64,000 bases of DNA from Mansonella perstans (Eukaryota > Nematoda > Chromadorea > Rhabditida > Onchocercidae). The DNA lies in contig JBAMDO010000160.1 in the NCBI GenBank assembly GCA_037074765.1, forward strand, positions 1-64,000, written 5' to 3'. Below, in pieces: positions 10,241-22,230 of this stretch (its first letter is position 1; each line of letters starts with the position of its first letter). The notes beneath the pieces were generated by a model that did no database searches, was not told the origin of the DNA, and saw only the letters and a program-made list of their open reading frames with translations. Position numbers and translations under genes: made by a program.

Positions 10241-12425
10241 GCCTCTTTAATTCTAAAAACAATGTTTAATAAAAAATGTATCCATGCATTCCATATGTTT
10301 TTGCATATCATCCAATCTGTACAAACAGTAAGAACGTCTGTTTTCATGTTCTGATACAAATGAGTAGAAAAGTGTTATGATTGTTTACTCATCCAACAAA
10401 ACTTTTTTTTTTTCCTAGAATTTAGCAGATTATTCCTGCTATCAAAACAATTATACTTTTTAAAGTGTTAATAGCTTTGCTTTGTTATTTATTACAAACT
10501 ACTTCCCTTCTTTATTTTTATCGAATTCAACTCATTGACAGTTTTCAATTTTATGCTTTTATGGAAATGTAACGAAAAATGTTGGCCTTATTAAACTTCA
10601 TGGGATTTTCTTCAAGTTGCAACATAAGAATACTAAACAACAAAATTTCAAATAATTAAGGAAAAATTTTGATCGTTTCACTATATCTTCCTTGCCAATG
10701 AGATGATTTCTAGGCTACATTGTCAGCAGGTGTCTGCAGAGTTTTCTTCGCTATCAAGCAAATAATTTTTTCGAAAAATTTTCATTGAGAATTCGAGAGA
10801 AAAATCAATATATCACACAATAAATGATTACGATGATTACAAATGAACACGATGGATAACTGTCAATTGCTGAATTCTTGCAACTTTTGTTTATTTAGTA
10901 CAATTCCTAATGGCATGTAATAATTTTTTTTTTTTTAAATCAACAAATGTTGGGAGAGGTTGAAAATTTGAACTAAATTTTTTTAACATATTAAAAGTGT
11001 TAAAAATGCTGTATTGGTGAAACTGATATAAAATCCCAGTTTTGAGTTCTCGTTTAATTAAAAAACAAAAATTGGTAAATTGTAAAATTGACTAATCGGA
11101 AAATATTGGGAATTATTTAATATTTATGTACGGAATATGTCACAAAATTTTCAACTGTCATTAAAAAGCATCCAATATTCGATAAAGACGACAGATGGCA
11201 CCAGCCAAATTGTGCCATTCATTTACAATTAACTGCTCTAATAAGCTGTTTTGATTCATTTAGTTTTTCTTTTGACTCCGACACACTACAAATGCCATTA
11301 CTGTTGGACTAAAAATTAATGGTAAAATAGTAATACAATTTTATATTAATAAGTCGCAAATTAGCCTATTACTGTCTGTTCAATTCAATGTTCAACTTTT
11401 CCCCCTATAAATTTCTCCTTTTTGTAAAACTAATTTACGAATTTATAACTGAAGAGTTTAAATATGTAAAAATATTCCAATGTTTGATCTCTGACTGAAA
11501 TTGAATTAAAAATTTTTCATCATAAAAGACCTAACCTTTTCGTTTATGACTCAAAGCCGATCTCTCTGTTTTCCTTCAATTCTATCCTTTTTACAATTTC
11601 AACTAGTCATCGAAACTTTTACAAAAAGTAATCATTTAATATATATGATTTTTATAACCATAACGGATTTATCCAAATTTTTATAACCACAATGAATATA
11701 ACCGCTAAATTTTTCCAAAGTCTACAGTATGTAAATGTCCACTTAAGTTCAGCGGAATTAAAATGAAGCGTGAGGAAAAGGCAAGCAACAATAATAGTTT
11801 ATGTGACGTTCATACTTTCCTGACGAACTTTTTTTTTTTCATTATATCTGTTAGTTTTGCATGCATGGGTAATTTGTGATGCTCTCACATAACCGCTTCA
11901 TTATTCGCTTCGTAAAATAAGAATGGAAGGATCGACATATGCTTTTATTATTTCGTTCTCATTAATTCTAATTTAATTCATTGCAATTAAATTCACACTG
12001 ATTTTCATTTCGGTTTATATTCCGCAGAATGCAATCAGAATAGAGTTCAATAAAAAAAAGAATGTTCAAAAAAAATATAATAGAGTTGCGATCTCCACGC
12101 ATACTAGTATGAAAAATAAAAATTAAAATCAGTAACTGAATAGTAATTCAGAATTAGTAATTTTAAAATTATGTTCACTTGCAATGGATCAACAACAGTC
12201 TACTTACTGGTGGATTTCTGATTTTATCTAAGCAATCGGTGTAGAACGCAAGTGTGCAAGCGTACGGGATTGGTTGTTAATGGAATACCATTATTATTAC
12301 TACATACATAATTTAGAGAAAATTAAAGCGCTGAAAATCAAAACTTTTCATAACTTGGCAATCCGGATTTAGATGTAAATATTCTTATTCTAAAATTTTT
12401 TGTGGGCATAGGATAAAAATAAAAG

Positions 12426-14253
12426 TTATCCGAGGAATGGCTTGACGAATTGGCCTGCAAATAGAACAGTCTTCAGATTCTTGATAATTGCAAAGAGGAA
12501 TGGCTCATCAGCTGTGAAACGGTAACCTCGAACATATTCTAACTTAGTTGCAGTGACTTGAAGATCTTCAACTGGTTCCGTGCCTTTTTCACTTACCTGT
12601 AAGTAAATAATTGAAATCTTTAAGTACCAAATTATTCAACAAAAAAAAAAAAACTTTCATTAAATTCACACAAACCTCAATGAATCCTGCATGCACAAAT
12701 TTACTATAAGAAATTGGCATTTGATCCAATAAAAGCTCGCGGAAATTAGCACTTCCACCGAAAACATCTTTGACGCCAATTTGTTTCAGCACGCTATTCA
12801 AATACAACATTCCTTCCACTCGGAATTTTGGCAATGAAATCTGAAATTGAAATAACTTTTAATTGATATCATCAAATTTGGTACTATTATTTAAAGAGGG
12901 AAGACGAATAAAATAATAAAACCAATAATTAGCAACAAAATCAACCAGCGGAACATTCATTATCTTTCAAAAACTAATGCAATAGCCAGTCTAATGCATA
13001 AGTTTCTGAAGCTTTACTAGGTAACTAGAATAGATGAATGACTTACCGCAACACTTTTTCTCTCTGCATCACCAATATACTTGAGTAGGTTTTCGCCTGT
13101 CAAATTTTTTAGGACATTAGATAAGCCGAAACGTGTTTGTGGCAATATGAAAACCATCTCTACTTTATCATCAACATAAGGCATTTTGATAAGTTTTACA
13201 AGATCGTCTTCGTAATACGGTATTTCTTCAGTTTTTCGCATCATTGGTATCTGAATGACGATAATCGAAAATAATTAAATGAAATATTCAAAGATCAATA
13301 ATCAAGAACTTCTAATTATAACAAATATTAAAGTACTTACCAGTTTCGTTTCTTTTCTAGAAATGTAAAATTTTTTTTTGCTAGTTAACTCTCGCATGAA
13401 TTGTACGTTCCAAGTGCCTTTGAAATAAATTGAATTCAGAAGGAATATATAGGTATCACTGTTGACTTTGTCCACTGTCATTATATTTGCTACTTTATTG
13501 TTATTTTTGGACGAAATCCAACTATCCGTTCGCTGAAAAGGAGTTTTAACTGTTTACGTTCATAAATGTAATGATAAGATTTGTAGTTAAAAAAATATTA
13601 GCAACAACAACTATTTCATATATTCTTTTTGATTTCACTTTTACTTTTTTATATCACTTTCGTTTTTAATAACCAATCATACCATAAAAACTGCGTCTTT
13701 CTCCGCCAAATTGAACGTATTCAATGTGTCGTTGAAGTAACGTTGAAGAACTATTGGGAAGCTTTCTGCTGTATTTACTCCCTCCATTACATAAAAATGA
13801 TGTTCCATATCTAACATATCTTTGTTCTTTGCCAGCGCGATATCATCCAAAATCGCCTTGAAGTACACTCGAAATTCTACTGGGCTTGCATCTGAGAATT
13901 TAGATAAACATTTAATTTAGAAATGATCAATTTAACATTTTTGGAATATATTTATCTTTTTGACTTTTTTGGCAATGGCGACAGGCAAAATTTTGAGATG
14001 TGAGCTGTGGAATACGTTCTCAGTGACTTCTGAATAACAATGCCAACTGTTCAGGCTTAAAATTTTTAATCCATAATTACTTCCTCCTAGAACATCATGT
14101 AATTGTTGCTTCGTTTCGCCTTGCGCTGCCAGATAGGCCATGAAAAGTGAGGCTGACACTGCAAAAGGAGATAGGGCGACTGATCCATTATCGCTTGCTA
14201 ATTTTTTCAGTAGATTAACCGCAAAGTTCCACTGCGCAAGATTAGTTGAGGAA
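12426..14253 (-). CDS. Serpin (5' end not resolved)
   Basis: Six minus-strand exons: 14253-14081, 13891-13683, 13532-13341, 13250-13047, 12840-12676, 12596-12426, encoding about 370 residues in the serpin fold order. Landmarks are VALSPFAVSASLF (helix B region), FLLNSIYFKGTWN (s3A/breach), a VFILPQTRFGL segment, ISLPKFRVE, and near the C-terminus FTADEPFLF. The start codon must lie in an upstream exon, since the first exon begins mid-codon after TTTTTCAG; I could not place it. The reactive-loop hinge reads EKGTEPVEDL instead of the small-residue run (GTEAAAAT type) required for loop insertion, so a non-inhibitory serpin is likely; a noninhibitory role has been reported for the filarial serpin BmSPN2. 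It is divergently paired with the papain-like gene of the same duplicon. Confidence 0.9.
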
Positions 14254-17200
14254 CTGAAAAATTCTGGTATTGTAGAAAAGTAAGGAAGCTATCGTTATGG
14301 AAGGATATTTAGTTGCTTCAAAAATAATATTCATAAGAAATTTAAAATTCTTTTGCGATACATTTCTCCAAATATAAAGATGATTGGTGTGCTCGCAATG
14401 AGAAGCAGTACGACGGTGATTTTTTGACTGATCATCCCGAAATATCAAAACAACACTGAAAATGCTGCAATTATCATACAGCAAGCACACTGCTTCGAAC
14501 TCCATGCATTATTATTATGACATTGAGAAATGCAATCAGTCAATGAATAATATTTCAGAATTAATAATTTTGAAATCTAAGTCTAATTGCAAATGGATCA
14601 GCGATGGTATTGATGGCAAATGGGCAAGCGTATGGAATCGGTTGCTGAAGAAATGCTGAACGTATTTATTTTACTTGTATATTATTTGCACTGCATTCTA
14701 TCTCTGATGAGCAAACAACTTCCATATTGAAATTAATATTGATATGTTGGTTTGGCACGCAAATAATAATCTGCGATCGAAGTTCGACTACATTTGAACT
14801 GTTTGCGTTCATAAATGAACAGGTTCATCGTCTGTTTGCCTATTTTTAAATATTCACCATAATTCTTGTAAAAATTCAACATTGATAATTTTTCTTAGGT
14901 TAAAATACATTTTATGAAGTCTGCTTTCACAAACATAATATCAAACTCTGCTGTAAAGATAAAATCGCATTTCGATTAATTTGATTAATTTGATGACGAG
15001 GAGCTGTTTCATTTGAAGCAAAAAAACACAGTCTTAATGTTATTTCTAACTGTGAATCTTACACTCACTCAATCTCTCACTCTCAATGTTATTTCTAACT
15101 ATTGGTGAGTATCGCTTAACAGACAGTTCGAATTTTTTGCTGTGACGAAATCAGTTTCGGAATCGGCTTTCGACACTTCATCACTTTTATTCTCTTTTGA
15201 ATGAAGTCAAAGAACTGCAAAGGACCGATAAAAAGTGATGCAGAGAGAAAGTGATCAAAAAAGTCCTATTCTGAATTAAAGAAATGCAAAGTGAAGGGCC
15301 AAACCAAATAACAGCTGACTTCGATTTGAGACGAACAAGATGAAACAAATTTTTACAATGCAAGAAATGTTAAAATTGAAGTTCTATAAGTGGATCAGTA
15401 TGTATCCTTTGTCAAAAAAATTACAGTTGTTGCAAAAAGATTTGTATTCCAGTTAAATCCGGAGATATGAAGGTTAGAGGTAAAGCTAACTTGAAGCAAA
15501 TGTCTTCGCGTTTGCTATGATAAGATGATGGACTAGTGTAAAGAAATCGCCAATACAGTCTATTGCTGCATAAATGGAATGACAACGCTCGAAATTTTGA
15601 AAAATAACAAAAGAAAACTGATAGGATATATTGGATATACAACAATGTTCAGCTGTGTAGGAGAAAGCAGTTATAGATGATAAACAAACTAAAGTTGAAG
15701 TACGGTGGGAAAGAATTGGTTCAAATTAATGAGATAAAGGATCAAAAGAAGAAGGTAAGAATTTTTGAGTCAATTATAATAATTAACAGCTAATTATGCT
15801 TGTCACAACGAAATTTCGTAAACTGGTAGACCACTTTTTTCACTTGTCGTCATCACTCAAATCTTCGGAAATGTTTCGCAGAAATTTGCATACATCTTTG
15901 TAGCAATCAGTAATAAAGAGAAACAAAAATTAAATATGCTTCTTCGACCATTTCCTAATTTTCCATAATTGACTCAAAAAATCCGGATATTTGGTACCAG
16001 TTGCATTTATTTATTCAGATATAGAGTTATCAGAGAAATGAGAACGGTCAATGAATTTAACATCTAAAAAGATCAGATGATCAAATGAGCTCACAAAGTC
16101 ATCAAATCAGACGAAAAACTGCAATGCTGCGTGCTTTCCTACTACTACTCACTTTTATGTTGATTTTGTTAAGTATTCGAAAATTTGCATAATATTTTAT
16201 CAAATAGGAGGCAATCATCAGACGAAGAAGGAACTACAATGCTTTATCACTGAATTCAGCATCTATGCCATTTAGTGATACATTATTGAGTGAAGTTGAA
16301 TCAAAGATAACTTTGTGAATTAAAAAGTAAATAGGAAAACCATCAATAACTGAATCTTCCAATTTATTTTCTAATCTATATAAATTAATTACTCATAATT
16401 GTAATGCCAACTTGCAATTCAGCCATTTGATTTGCGAATTCATTTATGCATACATTCATCCATTCCATGCAAACGTAATTCAGAAAAAGATCCGATATAT
16501 TATAGATGTATATTGCAAGCAAGCAAATTCCTCTAAAGGTAATTTAATTAATTATATTTTGAAAATTTCCTTCACCTTGCCTGCGAAGTAAAATGCAACA
16601 ATAGATACCTTATAATGTAAAAAGTTTTATTTTAAAAATAAGTGGATTAAAAAGAAAGAACGAATTGAAAAACTTGGATAATATTACTTTTGTTGTATTG
16701 ATAAAATCATGTCAGCAGTGAGTGAATTTAGCTATTACAGTTGATAAACTTATGTCATACGGTATTGATGAATTTTGTTGTTGGCAAACTATTGATAAAT
16801 TTATGAATCTAAATATCACAGTTCTCAGTCTTCATCATTGAACAATTTAAATTAGTAGTATAAAATAAGTGCTAAAATAAATGACATGAAGAATTTAAGA
16901 ACGGAATTAAATGATCCCTCTGAGTCCAAACAAATCCAGATAAATTGGAGCGGGCAAATGCAGCAAAGACTGTAAATACGCTTTCCATGATATGAAGATA
17001 ATCATATTAATCATGTTCATTAGGTTCAGCGCAATATAATTGTATTTTTTGTGGTGTATTGAGGAATATTTGCAGCTCGATTATTTTTCAAATGAAGTTC
17101 ATAAAGCCGATATTTGAAAAACTTGAAACATGCATCGATTCATCAAATTACAAGGCGCAATTCTTTTTGATTCCATTAATTTTTCTTAGACTTTAGGTCG

Positions 17201-17983
17201 TTTAGTTCGATTCCACAAAAGGTAGATTATAATATTTCATATTTTACAACTCTGTGATTCACATTTCGCCATGAAAGAGCTATTATAATTGAAAGCTAGA
17301 ATTTGTGTAAATCATTTTATTTAAGACATTTTGCGTAAATTTCTTCTGAATTTTCAAACAATAAGCAGCAGTATTTTTCGACATATATTCGACAATTCAA
17401 ATCAACCATTTGTTTTTTGTATTTTATCAAATGTTTATCGCACTTCATAATAAAGCTTTTGTGGTATCAACTACTGCGGATTTTCCGTAATTGGATTTCA
17501 TCGACCGTATTTTGCAATTCCAATAATTACATAAACGGGACCCTCAGTTCCATAGAATACTTCATAGTATATTCCAGTCATCGATTTTTCATCAAGTAAA
17601 CGTAACGCGCTTAGAGGAATGCCTGAGAATACATTACTACAAAAAAAATGTACGACTGCATTTTCTGCAAACTGTCACAAACATCCCATTAAAAATTCTA
17701 AATATGCAACCTGAATATCTCTACACTATTTTAAGGCTCAATCCTACTGATCACTGCAAAATGGAACGCCATTGTTTGATGAATCCCAAGAAAGAACAAT
17801 TTCTTCGATAAAACAGATAATTTCACATAATTAGCATATGAAAAGAGCATATTTTGGGAAATGTCGACAGCACGTGAAGTCACGTTAAATTGAATAATTT
17901 ATATAACAGTAAAATTTTAATGGAAAGTGACTTTACAACAATAACGATTGGGATTAAACATGAACTAGAGTACATAAAAATGT
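14224..17983. repeat. Segmental duplication, copy B
   Basis: Matches bases 1-2,665. It includes the serpin 5' exon, its upstream region and about 2 kb of non-coding sequence. The part 14,890-15,940 is missing from copy A; it has no recognisable gene, and its longest minus-strand frame (15,421-15,645) resembles no family I know. The match to copy A stops at 17,983 and resumes at 22,104. Confidence 0.9.
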
Positions 17984-18998
17984 CAAACTTTACAGTTCTT
18001 AAACTTTGTTTCAACATTTCTTTGGTGTCATTTTTATTCACAAGAAGGGTCGATGCGTGTACATCAGTTCCTAAAGCATTAGCACTACGCTTTGCTTTTG
18101 CCGCAAAAATAACTTTTACTAAAATGTTTCTTGCATCAACGATAAAAGTAGTCATTATCTGTTATTATAACTGATATAATATTGGTTTTATTACTTTGTC
18201 CAACACCGCAAATATCAACTTAATGCTTGCGATTTTATCAAACATTCTGTGAATATTGGCGCAATCATAGCTCCTCTGCTTTAGGTTCATCTCGTAACCA
18301 AGAAATTATCAAATGTGACATAATTTTTCAAATATCCGGGTGAGCAACAATGCAAATCGGCATGTTACCATTAGAAATTGGCATGTTAGTATGCCTAATA
18401 ATTTTGGCTTCCCCTAAGCTTTGTTTTTAACATCTTCATGATGTTCGTCATCCTTTTTAATCACGATGGCTAACTTCAGGGTGCCTGAAATTCATTGCTA
18501 TTTATTAGAAGGTGGGAAGAATGATTCAAGGGTCACATTTTCACTTGTGCACGTGCTTTTTCGGATTCATAACTGATAAAATAAAATATTTCATCACTGG
18601 AAAATTTGGTTAAATATCAAAAACAAATATGACAATAATCAACTTATATTTGACAAAGTTTTTCATCGGTTTTTTTGAGAAAAATGAATTAATTTCAAAT
18701 GCATTCTTCAATTAAACTGTTTTTTCTACTGTCTCTTATGTTCTTAATGTAATAGGCAGAGATACTATCAGTAAACTATAATGAAGCTGTGATTAAAGGT
18801 ACCCTAATCTTTATTCAGAACAAATAAATTTTAATATCGCTTGACTTTAGTACAACTCAAACGTCACAATGACTACTGCTTTTCAGTAAACATAAAAAGT
18901 GACCAACAGAATTTTTTTTCACTGTTTTTGAAATTTGATAGAATCCTGTTTTCAGAGCTTCATAGTTATCACCATTAACATAGCTCCTTGCAAAGAAG

Positions 18999-19230
18999 AA
19001 AATTCATCAAATAGATTTGTGTAAGTAAGCAAAATGAAACTGACCAAGCATAAAATAAATAATGCTTTCATTGGTTAGTCGAAAAGTTCTTTTTTAATGT
19101 AAGACTGACAAGATCATCTTTTAATATCTTATTTATATTAAAACCATGATGAAAAAAATTTCATCTCAATTATCATGTGTTAACATTTGATGATAAGAAT
19201 TGTTTCGAACATATGTGTTTTTTTTTGAAA
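18999..19230 (-). pseudogene. Inverted orphan first exon and promoter of a cathepsin-like gene
   Basis: On the minus strand the ATG at 19,071 opens MKALFILCLVSF, then ILLTYTNLFDEF, preceded by the family promoter end (GATCTTGTCAGTCTT). The splice donor GTGAGT is replaced by TTC-rich sequence and no exon 2 follows. It is flanked upstream by an inverted spacer copy. Confidence 0.75.
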
Positions 19231-19494
19231 GATGCAATATTTTATCAATTTTTTTTTCGTATTTTGTTTCTTATGATAATGTATATGTCAACATAATCAA
19301 ATTTATTTGCAATATCTGAATTTTGCTACAATCTTTCATTGAATGTCAATATAGCTTAACGGCAATCCATCAAGTGAAAAAAAACTTATTTGAAAAAGTT
19401 TCGTCATGAAAAAATTTATCCAGTTCTGCTTTTACAGTTTATTGAGCGATTTGCTGAATTGCTGAACCTGTGACTACATGTTGATTCGAACCGT

Positions 19495-20560
19495 TGACTA
19501 ATAAAAAGGATTGATGAACGTAACCAACGTTGCAGTAATCGGCTGGTAACATACAAATTAGATCTGAATGAAATGAACGATTGGGTTCGTAATTTTTATT
19601 CAATAAAGAAAATTTAAATTTTTAACATATAACAACGATTAATGTTTTTTAGCTCTTTCTTCTTTAATTTTGTTTTATTATTTCTTCCTGCCTTTCGTTT
19701 TAGTTCTTTTCACTTTTTTTGTAAACTGAAGAGAAAAGAAAATTGCATCTGGGATATCAACCGGATAGGCGTTTAAAGCAAAAGGTAATATCAGCAAAAT
19801 ACTCGGGGAAAACCAATTCCAGCCGTTACCAATGTCTATCGATTACAGGAGGATAATAAAAATGCTGCCAGCAGCATCACAAGTAAGTGAAATTTTTTTT
19901 TCTTTTTAAAATTATAGCAATTCTAATTTGAATCGATTTCTTTTTCCTTCAATTTTCATTATCATTTTTGTTTGTTGTTTGCATGAAACGGTACTTTAAA
20001 TACATTGTTACGAATTGAATAAATTTTTGACATATAAATAATATGTCATACCTTCTCAGCGTTAGTAACGCTTGAAATAAATTACGCGATCAGAAGTAAA
20101 AAATCAGCCAAAATATTATCAGTGCAAGACGTTATGGATTGTCGGATGCGAACATGAGCGGAACTGGAAAGATTATCTATGAAGTATATGGAAATTTGTC
20201 GTTTCATTGTGAATTGATTATTATTTACAAAGAATAGTTGTTGATTCAAAGAGTTTAAAATCTTCTTATTAAATTTAAATCTTTGAAATTAATGAATTAA
20301 ATAAATTATATAATTTTTATTGCAGAAAAATTTCCGGTATTTACGAGAACCCGAACTGTCTAACGAGAAGTGTAAATCCGTGTGAATCATGCAGTAGTGA
20401 TAGTTAGTTATGATGTCAGAAATGGGACAAAAAACTTCGTCATCAGGAATAGGTATGCCTAATTTTAACTGACTTCTAAGAATCACAATCCCTTTATTTT
20501 TAATTAATTCCAGTAATAAAGAAAATCGAAACAGAAATATCGAAATAATCTATTTTGTAT
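19495..20560 (+). pseudogene. Papain-like cysteine protease pseudogene
   Basis: Relics of exon 3 (RIDER region, about 19,500-19,592), exon 4 (about 19,727-19,882), exon 5 (about 20,040-20,170) and exon 7 (about 20,327-20,455) are in the order of the intact genes. The exon 4 acceptor is lost (GTAAACTGAAG for GTAGACCGAAG), one A is missing from the run after GCGTTTA so exon 4 is frameshifted, exon 5 has lost its active-site codons, and exons 1, 2, 6 and 8 are absent. An in-frame stop also precedes the His segment. Confidence 0.85.
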
Positions 20561-22230
20561 GCGAAATATATTTGGCTTAATTTCGCTTCCCCGTTAAATC
20601 ATTGCCAAAATAAAGGAAAAACAAAGCTAACATTCAAAGCTAACAAAACAAAGCTAACATTCCCCCTTCCACTTCTGTAAAATAATAATAATCATAACTT
20701 GTTATCCCTCTTTTCATCAATTATTCTATTCATAATAATAATATTATCATTATTGTTATTATTGCACTCGACAGTACAAAAAAACTACAGTGAACACCTA
20801 TCGCAATGGCTTTTCTAACTGTTGCTACATATTTTTTTTAATTATCCAGTTGATATTTTCACGGACTTATCAGTTAAATTTGATGGAACAAGATTGTTAT
20901 TACATGTCGTCATGAAGTTTTTCTTTGCCACAAACAACCGACAAATTAATTAGCTGGCTTATTAATCAGTTGCTAATATTTCCTTCATATCTTTAAATTT
21001 TGCTTCCATCACTCGCTATTGCAATATCTCTTGTGCAAAATGGAAGCATTGATATTTCATCTCATTTTGCTACATAACATCTCAGTCAATTTATCTTGTT
21101 TATGTAACTCATTATGCTCTTTACTTCTTCCACATTTGTGGTTCGATCAGTCACATTTAATACTTGTTTTTAAAAAAAAGTCGTTCATTCTAACAATGCA
21201 TAATTTTGCCAGAAATATGCATAAAATACTTATTGTCATGGAAGCGACCCTTGGAATCCTTTATTGATTTAACGTAATAATCACCGCGGACAAATAATGA
21301 AAACAGCGTTGTTCACTTGGAACGATTTTAATTCCGTTAGTTTGAAGGAACTCGGATAGGAATCCCAGATGATGATGAAATAAAATTTTGAAAGATCTTG
21401 ACTCCATCTCTTTTATAGTGGGTAATATTCATATACATTAGCTATTGCAAAAATTTTACACTATAAAAATCCACAAAGGATTTGAAATGTAATCAATTTG
21501 GTGGATACTTTAAAAAGGATTACATATTGATATATGCATAAACAAAGCATTACATATCTGTAGATGAATAGACAAAATTACATCGTTACAATGGGTGATT
21601 TGTCTATTACCGTAGATATGGTGGTTTGGGGTTCATAATAAAATAAAAGCGGGGAAACATTCATCAGCACGATCACTTACCATATGTTGGAGAATTACAA
21701 TGATTGCTTTGGAGCAAAGTATATTAAAAATTAGCTGCGCAGTCAATCTAATTGAAATCAAAATAATTCTGTGTACTGAAAAGAGTAAAAGAACTTTAAT
21801 TAGTTATGAGCACTGGCGATAATATCCCATTTTCCAGTTTTATAACCTGGAAATTGTCATTTTACATTGATTCTTGATTGAAAAATAGTTCCATTTTTCG
21901 CATTGTTGCAGCGATAAACAAAGTAAGTATTGCTGCTAATGAAATCAGCAGAAAAATTTTCGACTTTTAGTAACAACGAGTAAAAATTGCTGGATTCCTT
22001 TCTCTCCTACTAACAGTGCTGAGAGTGTATTTAATATGAAAGTAGTGAAAATTGAACTCACATTTTTCAGAAAATTTAATTTCGCATCAAGAACCTCCAC
22101 TTATTTACTTTCCGGATATCTATTAAATCATTTCGAATCGCATCACTTCGTTTTCGTTAATTATCACTGGAAGAATACAAAAGCTTGAATTAGTTGTGCG
22201 TAATAAACGACCAGTTTTCCGACTAAGCCA

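Larger units (their letters stand above)
17984..22103. other. 4.1-kb segment present only in duplication copy B
   Basis: In copy A base 2,665 joins sequences that in copy B are 4.1 kb apart, with a single shared T at the junction. The segment holds an inverted cathepsin first exon with its promoter, a cathepsin pseudogene (19,495-20,560) and otherwise unassigned sequence. A minus-strand frame at 17,880-18,155 is open for 91 codons but has no family signature. The part 20,570-22,100 shows nothing I can name, apart from a short direct repeat of AACAAAGCTAACATTC around 20,620-20,655. Confidence 0.75.

Noticed and set aside
19455..19500. A possible tRNA T-arm (GGTTCGAATC on the minus strand)
   Set aside because: The bases flanking the loop do not pair into a five-base stem and no acceptor, D or anticodon arm can be found at proper distance.
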